Assembly (NCBI GenBank): GCA_000470535.1
Contig: CBRG010000167.1
Coordinates: forward strand, 20,719-84,718
Reading direction: 5' to 3'
Source: Streptomyces sp. AW19M42
GTDB lineage: Bacteria; Actinomycetota; Actinomycetes; Streptomycetales; Streptomycetaceae
DNA length: 64,000 nucleotides
Below are positions 10,478-18,051 of this stretch, piece by piece; position 1 is the stretch's first letter; each line of letters begins with the position of its first letter. The translations under genes were made by a program, and so were the position numbers. The notes beneath the pieces were generated by a model. That model searched no databases and was not told where the DNA came from. It saw only the letters and a program-made list of their open reading frames with translations.

Positions 10478-11593
10478 GTGAGCACAGGGACCACGGCTGT
10501 CTGGGGCCGTGCCGAACAGCAGGACTTCCGCAGCCGGGTACGTGGCGCGCTGCTCGGCGGCGCCATCGGGGACGCGCTCGGCGCGGGCGTCAGCGGGCTG
10601 TCGCTGGAGGAGATCCGCGAGGCCCACGGTGCCGAAGCCGTCACCGACCTCGTCCCCGCGCACGGCGGTCGCGGCCTCGTCACCGCCGTCACCCAGCTCA
10701 ACCTGTTCACCGTGGACGGGCTGATCCGCGCCCAGGTCCGCCGCGACATCGGCGCCTGGCATCCGCCCACCGATGTGCACCAGGCGTACCTGCGGTGGGC
10801 CGCCACCCAGCACGACTGGGGGCCCGACGAACGCCGCAAGGACAACGGCTGGCTCGCCGGGCAGGAATGGCTCTACGCGCGCCGCGCCCCCACCCGGGAG
10901 TGCCTCAACGGCCTCGGTGACACCGTCATGGGCACCCTCGACCGGCCCAAGAACCCCGCCGCACACGATTCGGCGGCGCTCACCCGCTCCGCCCCGTTCG
11001 GGTTGCTGGTCGGCTGGGAGCCGCAGCTCGTCCTCCAACTGGCCGTCGAGTGCGCCGCCCAGACCCACGGCCACCCGACCGCCCTGCTCTCCTCGGGAGC
11101 CCTCGCCGTGATGGTGCACGGGCTGGCGCGCGGCGAGACGCTGGACGGTTCCGTGCAGCACGCCCTCGCCCTGCTCGCCGAGCGTCCGGGCCACGAACCC
11201 GTCACAGAGGCACTTCAGCAGGCCCTCGGGACCGTGCGGCAGGGCATACCAGGGCCCGCCCTCATCGAGTCCCTCGGAGGCACGGACTCCGCGGAGGAGG
11301 TGCTGGCCGTGGCCGTGTACTGCGCGCTGGTGGGTGAGGACGTCCGGCACGGCCTGCGGCTGGCCGTGAACCACGGTGGACCGTCGGCCGCGACCGGGGC
11401 CCTGTGCGGGGCGCTGCTCGGCACGCTGCACGGCGAGACCGCGCTGCCGCCGGCCTGGCTCGCCGAACTGGAGGGCCGGGCGACGCTGCTCGAACTCGCG
11501 GACGACTTCGCCATGGAGATGACCCAGGGCCCCGCCCTGCACAGCCCGGCCGCCGTCGCGGCGGGCTGGCTGGCACGCTACCCCCGCGGCTGA
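10478..11593 (+). CDS. ADP-ribosylglycohydrolase family protein
   Basis: 371 residues from GTG 10478, preceded by GGGGAGGGG. The core GALLGGAIGDALGAGV near residue 18 is the N-terminal metal-binding region of ADP-ribosylglycohydrolases (DraG/ARH type). Later segments AVNHGGPSAATGALCGALLG (near 290) match the second metal motif, although the usual GDxDT reads HGGPSA here. Family enzymes remove ADP-ribose from proteins or small molecules. The altered second motif makes the activity uncertain. A bidirectional hairpin follows. Confidence 0.85.
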   Translation: MSTGTTAVWGRAEQQDFRSRVRGALLGGAIGDALGAGVSGLSLEEIREAHGAEAVTDLVPAHGGRGLVTAVTQLNLFTVDGLIRAQVRRDIGAWHPPTDVHQAYLRWAATQHDWGPDERRKDNGWLAGQEWLYARRAPTRECLNGLGDTVMGTLDRPKNPAAHDSAALTRSAPFGLLVGWEPQLVLQLAVECAAQTHGHPTALLSSGALAVMVHGLARGETLDGSVQHALALLAERPGHEPVTEALQQALGTVRQGIPGPALIESLGGTDSAEEVLAVAVYCALVGEDVRHGLRLAVNHGGPSAATGALCGALLGTLHGETALPPAWLAELEGRATLLELADDFAMEMTQGPALHSPAAVAAGWLARYPRG

Positions 11594-11626
11594 ACCCCCG
11601 CGGCCGAACACCCGCGGGGGACAGTG

Positions 11627-11672
11627 AGGGGCGGTTTACGGGGAAGCCGCCGCTCCCCCGTAAACCGCCCCT
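11627..11672. terminator. Bidirectional terminator between convergent genes
   Basis: A perfect 17-bp inverted repeat (11627-11643 with 11656-11672, 12-nt loop) lies between the convergent glycohydrolase and symporter genes and can serve both. Confidence 0.88.
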
Positions 11673-11727
11673 GTCCGTGCGACGTTCCGTACGACCTTCT
11701 GCACGACTCTCCGCGCAACCGCGGGGG

Positions 11728-13332
11728 TCAGTCCTTGACTTCGTTCACGCCCTTCGCGTTGCTGTCCGCGGCCTCGGAGCCCGTCACGTCCCCGGGGCCG
11801 GCGGCCTGTGCCGGTACGGTCGCGCCGATGCCCGGACCGTCGCCGTCCGTGTTGATCTGCTCGATGACCGCGTCGCGCTCCGGGGTGTCCTCCGGCTTGA
11901 TGAACCCGATGACGATGAAGAGCACCAGCGAGATCGCCAGCGGCAGCGCCACCTGGTACTGCAACGCCACGTTCGTCTTCGTCGAACCGTCGAAGTTGTA
12001 GTTGGTGAAGTAGAACGCCAGCAGACCGGCCGCCCAGCTGACGAGCGCCGCAGTCGGTCCCGACTTACGGAAGCGCCGCAGCAGACCCAGCATGAACGGG
12101 ATCGCGATCGGACCCATCAGGCCGGCGACCCACTTGATGACGACGGAGATGATGTCCTTGAACGTGGGCGAGTTGATCTGGGTCGCCAGTGCCATCGACA
12201 GGCCCAGGAAGCCGAGCGTGGAGAGGCGGGCGGCCAGCAGCCCGGCGCGGGCGCTCCAGTTGCGGGCGGCCTTGGAGAAGACCGGGGCGATGTCACGGGT
12301 GAAGACCGCCGCGATGGCATTGGCGTCCGAGGAGCACATGGCCATCGTGTGCGAGAAGAAGCCGACGACGACCAGGCCCAGCAGACCGTGCGGCAGCAGC
12401 TGCTCGGTCATCAGCGCGTAGCTGTCGGAGGCGTCCGGCTTCTCCGCGTGGACCAGCAGCGGGGCGCACCACATCGGGAAGAACAGGACCGTCGGCCAGA
12501 CCAGCCACAGGATGGCGGAGAGCCGCGCCGAACGGGTCGCGGAGGCGGCGGAGTCCGTGGCCATGTAGCGCTGGGCCTGGTTCCACATGCCGCCGTTGTA
12601 CTCGAAGGTCTTGATGAACAGGTACGCCAGCAGGAAGGTCACGGTGTACGGACCGGCAGTCGGGTCCGTGTGGCCCTCGGGGAGCTTGTCCCAGACCGTC
12701 CACAGCGTGCTGAATCCGTCCAGCTTGCTCATCGCGGTGACCAGCATGGCGACACCGGCGAACAGCTGGATGACGAACTGCCCCAGCTCGGTGAGCGCGT
12801 CGGCCCACAGACCGCCGACCGTGCAGTAGACGGCCGTGATGATGCCGGTGATGAAGATGCCCTGGGTCAACGTGATGCCGGTGAAGACGGAGAGCAGGGT
12901 GGCGATGGCCGCCCACTTGGCGCCCACGTCCACGATCTTCAGCAGCAGCCCGGACCAGGCGAGCGCCTGCTGGGTCTGGATGTTGTAGCGGGTCTTGAGG
13001 TATTCGAGCGGCGAGGCGACGTGCAGCCGCGAGCGCAGCCGGTTGAGCCGGGGGGCGAAGAGCTTGGCGCCGATGCCGATGCCGATGGCGATCGGCAGCG
13101 ACCACGTCACGAAGGACGTGACGCCGTACTGGTACGCGATGCCGGCGTAGCCGGTGAACATCACGGCGCTGTAGCCGGACATGTGGTGCGAGATGCCGGA
13201 CAGCCACCACGGCATCTTGCCGCCGGCCGTGAAGAAGTCGCTGACGTTGTCGACACGCTTGTGGGACCAGAGTCCGATCGCGATCATCACGCCGAAGTAG
13301 CCGATGAGCACGACCCAGTCGAGACTGTTCAT
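11728..13332 (-). CDS. Sodium:solute symporter (SSS) family transporter
   Basis: 534 residues with about 13 hydrophobic segments starting at LDWVVLIGYFGVMIAIGLW. SSS features include the early segment FFTAGGKMPWWLSGISHHMSGYSAVMFTGYAG, and EYNGGMWNQAQRYMA in the middle. The family couples sodium import to sugars, carboxylates, amino acids or inositol, and the sequence does not decide which. A charged cytoplasmic tail (GDGDGPGIG...) ends the protein. It stands alone, with about 350 bases upstream available for its promoter. Confidence 0.9.
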   Translation of the reverse strand: MNSLDWVVLIGYFGVMIAIGLWSHKRVDNVSDFFTAGGKMPWWLSGISHHMSGYSAVMFTGYAGIAYQYGVTSFVTWSLPIAIGIGIGAKLFAPRLNRLRSRLHVASPLEYLKTRYNIQTQQALAWSGLLLKIVDVGAKWAAIATLLSVFTGITLTQGIFITGIITAVYCTVGGLWADALTELGQFVIQLFAGVAMLVTAMSKLDGFSTLWTVWDKLPEGHTDPTAGPYTVTFLLAYLFIKTFEYNGGMWNQAQRYMATDSAASATRSARLSAILWLVWPTVLFFPMWCAPLLVHAEKPDASDSYALMTEQLLPHGLLGLVVVGFFSHTMAMCSSDANAIAAVFTRDIAPVFSKAARNWSARAGLLAARLSTLGFLGLSMALATQINSPTFKDIISVVIKWVAGLMGPIAIPFMLGLLRRFRKSGPTAALVSWAAGLLAFYFTNYNFDGSTKTNVALQYQVALPLAISLVLFIVIGFIKPEDTPERDAVIEQINTDGDGPGIGATVPAQAAGPGDVTGSEAADSNAKGVNEVKD

Positions 13333-13688
13333 GTGCCCCCTCCTGGGGTCCGCCTTGTGAACGGGTAACGCACTTCGTCAGTACGGCCGCTCAGCGGGGC
13401 CCCCGTGCGGGAGCGGGGACTTCGGGGATTGAACCGCCTGTTCGGTCCCCCGGTCAAGGTCCCCTGCGGTCAGAGATGTGAACGCGGATCAGTAAGACGA
13501 ACGATTTTACTGGTTCTTGACTTGTGGGGGTGTTGTTGCGAACGTGACGGCGGCCACACCATGAGCAGGCACTTCGTCAGGCTGTGCAGATAACGAGGAC
13601 ACGTCCAGGAACGCCGAAGAACGCAGAGAGACCGCACGGGATGCGGGTCCCGTGCGGCCGAGAAGGAGGAGAACTCTGTACGAGAGTC
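13333..13688. other. Intergenic region upstream of the symporter gene
   Basis: About 350 bases between two minus-strand genes. It has no credible gene; the 62-codon frame on the plus strand (13405-13593) has no ribosome site or family look. It probably holds the symporter promoter. I see no repeat or RNA element. Confidence 0.5.
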
Positions 13689-14471
13689 TCAGCGCATCAG
13701 CTCGCCGGCGTTGACCAGCAGGGACTGCCCGGTGATCGCCCGCGCCCGGTCGGAGGCCAGGAACACCGCGGCCTCCGCCACATCGCCGTCCGTGGCCAGC
13801 TCCGGAAGCGCCATGCGCTCGGACAGCCTCCCCAGCACCTCGGCCTCCGGCACCCCCTCGGTGTGGGCGGTGAACTGTACGTAGGCCTGCACCGGCGGCC
13901 CCCACATCCAGCCCGGCAGCACCGTGTTCACCCGGATCCGGTGCGGCCCGAACTCCCGGGCCATGGAGTACATCGCGGAGGTGAGCGCGCCCTTGGAGGC
14001 CGCGTAGGCCGCCTGCCGCACCTGTGACGGTGCGGCCACCGCGGACTGCGTGCCGATGACGACGACAGAGCCCCCGCGCTCCCTCAGGGCGGGCAGGCAG
14101 GCGCGCGTCATCCGCAGGGTGCCGAGCAGATTGACGTCGATGACCGACTTCCAGGTGTCCAGGTCCGCGTCCTCGACGCCGCCGAAGTAGCTGTCCCAGG
14201 CGGCGACATGGACAACCGCGTCGATCCGCCCGAACCGCTCGACGGCCAGCGCCGCGAGCGCGTCGCACTGCGCCTCGTCGGTGATGTCGGTGGGCAGGTG
14301 CGCGGTGTGGAGCCCCTCGGGGTCGATCTCGGCGGCCGACTTGGCGAGATTGGCCGCGGTGCGCGCCCCGAGCACGGCGTTGCCCCCGTCCCGTACGACC
14401 GTGGCCGCGATCTGGTGCCCGAGCCCGGCGCCCACCCCGGAAACGATGACGGTCTTCCCCGCGAGCAACAT
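13689..14471 (-). CDS. SDR family oxidoreductase
   Basis: 260 residues. The cofactor-binding glycine motif VSGVGAGLG is at about 10-18, VNLLGTLRM is near the middle, and the catalytic pair is in AAYAASKGAL. The C-terminus has ITGQSLLVNAGELM. The central motif reads VVHVAAW where NNAG is usual. ATG at 14469-14471 has GGGAGG five bases upstream. It is divergent from the dimeric-barrel gene at 14551 with only 79 bases between, so the two may share regulation. Substrate unknown. Confidence 0.88.
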   Translation of the reverse strand: MLLAGKTVIVSGVGAGLGHQIAATVVRDGGNAVLGARTAANLAKSAAEIDPEGLHTAHLPTDITDEAQCDALAALAVERFGRIDAVVHVAAWDSYFGGVEDADLDTWKSVIDVNLLGTLRMTRACLPALRERGGSVVVIGTQSAVAAPSQVRQAAYAASKGALTSAMYSMAREFGPHRIRVNTVLPGWMWGPPVQAYVQFTAHTEGVPEAEVLGRLSERMALPELATDGDVAEAAVFLASDRARAITGQSLLVNAGELMR

Positions 14472-14550
14472 CGGTGCCTCCCGGCCCTGGCAGTTCGCCT
14501 GACGGGGCGTCAGAGTAGGTGGCTCCGGCCGAGTACGGAAGGGGAACGAC

Positions 14551-15432
14551 ATGGGCGAGGACATACGGGACGAGGCGGCGGACGGGGCGGCGCGGGACAC
14601 CGGGACACGGAGCGACACCTACGCCGAACTGGCCGCGCTGGGGCCCTACGGGGTCCGCCCGGGCCACGCGCTGATCACCATGGTGGAACCGCATCCGGGC
14701 CACGAGTACGCGTACAACCGCTGGTACGAGGATGATCACTACTACGCGGGCGCGATGGCCATGCCCTGGATGGCCGCCGGGCGGCGCTGGGTGGCCACCC
14801 GGGAACTCCAGGAGCTGCGGTACCCGGAGAGGTCCGCGGTCGCGACACCGGTCGGCGCCGGCTGCTACCTCTCCACGTACTGGGTGACGGAGGGGCGCTA
14901 CGACGACCACATGAAGTGGACCGTCGGGATCAACAAGCGGCTGAACCGGGACGGCCGGGTCTACCAGGACCGCACCCATGTCTTCACGGCGTTCCAGGAC
15001 CACGAGGCGACGGTCTACCGGGACGGCGCCGCGGGCCCCCGAGACTTCCACGCACTCGACCATCCCTACCGCGGGCTGGTCCTGGAGGTGATCGACGCCG
15101 AAGGGCCGGAGCAGCGGGCCGAACTGCTGGAGTGGCTGCGCTCACGGCATCTGCCGAAACGGCTGAGCGGGTCACCCGCGGCGATGGTGACGGTGTTCCG
15201 GCCGACCCCGTTGCCGGGCGACCGGATGACGTACGTGAAGCAGGTCGAGGGTGTCGACACCCGGCTGACCCTGCTCTGGTTCCTCCAGGAGGATCCGGGA
15301 CAGTGCTGGGACGAACACTTCACCGGGCTCGACGCGGCGGTCGCGGAATCGGGCCTGGGGCGGGTGGAGCTGGTGGCACCGTTCATCCCGACCGTGCCGG
15401 GCACGGACCGCTACGTCGATCAGTTGCGCTGA
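14551..15432 (+). CDS. Dimeric alpha-beta barrel (DABB)-like hypothetical protein
   Basis: 293 residues preceded by GAAGGGG. Two similar halves can be seen: LITMVEPHPGHEYAYNRWYEDDHYY near 45-70, and GLVLEVIDAEGPEQRAELLEWLRSRHLP near 175-205. Each resembles the beta-alpha-beta unit of small dimeric barrel proteins, with a conserved W-Y-x-x-D-H segment. Such proteins include monooxygenases and stress proteins. The neighbouring divergent SDR suggests a joint catabolic role, but this is only inference. Confidence 0.7.
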   Translation: MGEDIRDEAADGAARDTGTRSDTYAELAALGPYGVRPGHALITMVEPHPGHEYAYNRWYEDDHYYAGAMAMPWMAAGRRWVATRELQELRYPERSAVATPVGAGCYLSTYWVTEGRYDDHMKWTVGINKRLNRDGRVYQDRTHVFTAFQDHEATVYRDGAAGPRDFHALDHPYRGLVLEVIDAEGPEQRAELLEWLRSRHLPKRLSGSPAAMVTVFRPTPLPGDRMTYVKQVEGVDTRLTLLWFLQEDPGQCWDEHFTGLDAAVAESGLGRVELVAPFIPTVPGTDRYVDQLR

Positions 15433-15555
15433 CGACCATCAGCGGCGCTCCCCACGACCTCGCGGTGAGCCCCCTCGGCCAGGACGGCGAGCCGGGCGAG
15501 AGGGCTACCCGCAGCACCTGGACGGGTGCGGCGACAAGGCGTGGAAAATCATCGG

Positions 15556-15762
15556 TCAGGCGTCGAGCGCACCCTTGGCGACATCGCGCACGAACGCGTT
15601 CCAGGCGCCGGGGACGAAACCGATCGAAGGGCCCTCGGGGACCTTCGAGTCACGTACGGCGATAGCGCGCACGAGAGGGGACCTGACTTCGACGCAGGCG
15701 CCGTTGCCCCCGGAATACGACGACTTCGTCCACTTGTCCGTAGCACCCTGACGAATGGCCAT
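15556..15762 (-). CDS. DUF397 domain-containing protein
   Basis: 68 residues from ATG 15760-15762 (GGAG seven bases upstream; the GTG six bases earlier overlaps that site). The family pattern is complete: KWTKSSYSGGNGACVEV, VAVRDSK and a W-NAFVRD ending. It is the partner of the XRE-DUF5753 gene 246 bases upstream on the same strand, less tightly linked than the pair at 8.8-9.8 kb. Confidence 0.88.
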   Translation of the reverse strand: MAIRQGATDKWTKSSYSGGNGACVEVRSPLVRAIAVRDSKVPEGPSIGFVPGAWNAFVRDVAKGALDA

Positions 15763-15768
15763 GTTCAC

Positions 15769-16007
15769 TCCGGTTCAGAGAGTTGTGTGAGTGGCGCCAA
15801 CGACGTTCAGTTGGCGTGATCGACGCTACTCGCCAAGCTTCTTGTGTGAAGGGGCCGTTCACTCGACCGGATGGTATATGCCAGGCGGGTCTTCCCTTGC
15901 GAGGTGGCGGCGGTGTATTGTTCCGCCGCCCCACTCGTCACATCACTTCTTTTCTCTCATTCCGGACTTCGCGGGACGGCTGGTTCAAGCGCCCGCCCGG
16001 CCCGGAC
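15769..16007. promoter_or_regulatory. Spacer of the second XRE/DUF397 module with a small inverted repeat
   Basis: The sequence between the two genes is locally less GC-rich than its surroundings and has an inverted repeat, GCCAAC...GTTGGC, at about 15794-15813, just upstream of the DUF397 gene. It could be an autoregulatory operator of the XRE protein. There is no coding content. Confidence 0.35.
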
Positions 16008-16877
16008 TCAGGACGGGTTCAGCCGGGTGTAGCCCTTGGCGATCTCGTCGATGAAAATCCGGGTCTGCTCCACATTCAGGGCCTGCGCCCGCAAATGTTC
16101 GTACATGACGCTGTACCGCTGGACGTCGTTCGCCTTCTCCAGGTAGAGGTCGCTGGTGACTCCCTCGATGTAGACGACGCTGGAATCCGCGGCGTCCGGG
16201 AATTCCAGGATGGCGTACTGCCCGTTGATCCCGGGGTGGGCGCCCATCTCGAACGGCAGCACCTGGACGGTCACGTGCGGCAGGTGAGACAGCTCGACCA
16301 GCCGCTCCAACTGCTCGATCATCACCTGCTTGTCGCCGACCAGCCGGCGCAGCGCGGACTCGTCGATCACCGCCCACAGCCGCAGGGGGTGCTCGGGAGT
16401 GTTGATCCGGTCCTGGCGGCGCGAGCGGACGCTCACGCGCTTGTCGATATCGGTCTGCGGAGCCTCCGGCAACGCGCCCTTGATCAGCGCCTCGGCGTAC
16501 TGCCGGGTCTGCAGCAGGCCCGGGATCACCTGGGGTTCGTACACCCGCAGCGATTCGGCATCGGTCTCCAGGCCGATGTAGACGCTGTACGGGATGTCAC
16601 CGAAGGCATGCCACCAGCCCTGCTGGCGGGAGTCCTTGGCCATCTGCATGAGCGAGTCGACGACCCGGACGTCCTCGACCTCGTACACCCCGCAGAGGTC
16701 GCGGACATCGCGCTGGCTGATGGAACGGCGGCCGTTCTCCAGGCGGCTGATCTTCGACTGCGAGACCAGCAGCCGCTCGGCCACCTCTTCTGCGGTCATG
16801 CCCTTGATCTCGCGCAGGCGGCGCAATTCCTGACCCAACCGGCGTCGTCTGACGGTGGGATTGACGTTGGACGGCAC
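16008..16877 (-). CDS. XRE-family regulator with DUF5753 domain
   Basis: 289 residues from GTG 16875-16877 with GGAGGTG nine bases upstream. The HTH spans about 10-65 (LGQELRRLREIKGMTAEEVAERLLVSQSKISRLENGRR). DUF5753 follows, with IPGLLQTRQYAEALI, RQDRI, VIDESALRRLV and VTVQVLPFEMGAHPG. It is the second such regulator in the window, and only distantly similar to the one at 8990. Confidence 0.92.
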   Translation of the reverse strand: MPSNVNPTVRRRRLGQELRRLREIKGMTAEEVAERLLVSQSKISRLENGRRSISQRDVRDLCGVYEVEDVRVVDSLMQMAKDSRQQGWWHAFGDIPYSVYIGLETDAESLRVYEPQVIPGLLQTRQYAEALIKGALPEAPQTDIDKRVSVRSRRQDRINTPEHPLRLWAVIDESALRRLVGDKQVMIEQLERLVELSHLPHVTVQVLPFEMGAHPGINGQYAILEFPDAADSSVVYIEGVTSDLYLEKANDVQRYSVMYEHLRAQALNVEQTRIFIDEIAKGYTRLNPS

Positions 16878-17134
16878 GGAAACGGCACCTCCGGCTATGT
16901 AGCTGTGCGTATCTACTGCTCAGCAGATTGCCACCCTCGCCCCCGGCCGCGCTGGAAAACGCACACACGCAGCGGCGCGGGGCAGTCGGTGGTACCGGCT
17001 GCCCCGCGCTTGGTGCGGCTCCCGGACCGGGTCTTTGGGGGACGTCGGTGCGGCGGTATTCGGTTGTTGCCGTGCTGCCGTGCTGCCGTGATGCGGTGCT
17101 GCTGTGCGGGTGCTGCGTCGGCGCTCGTGCCGCC

Positions 17135-17857
17135 CTAGTGGGCCGCTGTGTGCGCCATGCTGTCGCGACGTGACTGCGACTGTGCTTGCGGTTGCAACGG
17201 AACACCGGCCGCCTGGTTGCGGCGCGGCTGTGCGACCGCCCCGTTCTGGACGTCCATGACGGCGTGCGCCACGAGACCGCCCATCGGGTCGTGTCTGATC
17301 AGATCCCGGAGCCGGGAGCGCGAAGAGCGCCCCTCGTTCCCGGGGTACAGGTGCTTGCCGAGTCCGACCGCGTGGGCCAGTGCGGCGAGCGCCGCGGTCC
17401 GCGGGTCCGGCGGTACGCCGGTGCGGATCGCGCTGTCCAGCCGGGCCTTGATGTCCCGGCTGATTGCCGTGTCCGTCGCCTGGTAGCGAGTTGTCGGCAG
17501 CACTCCGCACATCTGGCCCGCCACGGCATGCACCATGCCGCACCGCTCCAGATGAGCGAGGTAGATCTGACGAAGCCCCAGTCGGGGTCCGCCTATCCAG
17601 TGGACGGCCCGAACCGGGCTGCCGCGTCGGCGCAGCAGTTCCAGTGCGGAGTCCAGAGTCGGATCTCCTGTCGGCCGTGGCATCACCACGGCGATACGAT
17701 CCCCGTCAGGGGCTATCCGTCCTGCCAGGGCCAGCTCTACTAGCTGGGCTCCGGCGAGGCCGAGGTCGAGCGACTGCGGCTGCGCTGTGGTACCCGTGGT
17801 CGGGTCCAGAGCGAGCAACAGAAGCTCCTCCGGAATTGTTCTGCGGCTCCTGCCCAT
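17135..17857 (-). CDS. GPP34 (GOLPH3/Vps74-like) family phosphoprotein
   Basis: 240 residues starting MGRSRRTIPEELLLLALDPTTG. This is the GPP34 opening: an EELLLLAL helix followed by LGLAGAQLVELALAGRIA. In eukaryotes the family binds PI4P on Golgi membranes. Streptomyces have many paralogues of unknown role. The last 40 residues are Gln/Arg-rich and low in complexity. GGGGAGG precedes the ATG by about five bases. Confidence 0.88.
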   Translation of the reverse strand: MGRSRRTIPEELLLLALDPTTGTTAQPQSLDLGLAGAQLVELALAGRIAPDGDRIAVVMPRPTGDPTLDSALELLRRRGSPVRAVHWIGGPRLGLRQIYLAHLERCGMVHAVAGQMCGVLPTTRYQATDTAISRDIKARLDSAIRTGVPPDPRTAALAALAHAVGLGKHLYPGNEGRSSRSRLRDLIRHDPMGGLVAHAVMDVQNGAVAQPRRNQAAGVPLQPQAQSQSRRDSMAHTAAH

Positions 17858-18051
17858 CCATGCCTCCCCGCGTGGATGAGTGACAGGGTGACCCCTCTCA
17901 CATCTGTCTGTCGAGGGCGCCTGGGTGCTTTGTACTGGAACCAGTAGGTATGTCGTTCTCGTCTAGCAGCCCAGCCGAGGGTTCACACAGGACACTGGTA
18001 GATGGTTCGGACAGCGCGGGGATGTCCCCGTGCCGCATGGAGGAGGCATCG

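Noticed and set aside
11404..13368. 654-codon plus-strand frame opposite the symporter
   Set aside because: Shadow frame; the minus strand encodes a clear 13-helix SSS transporter and the frame also runs through a bidirectional terminator.
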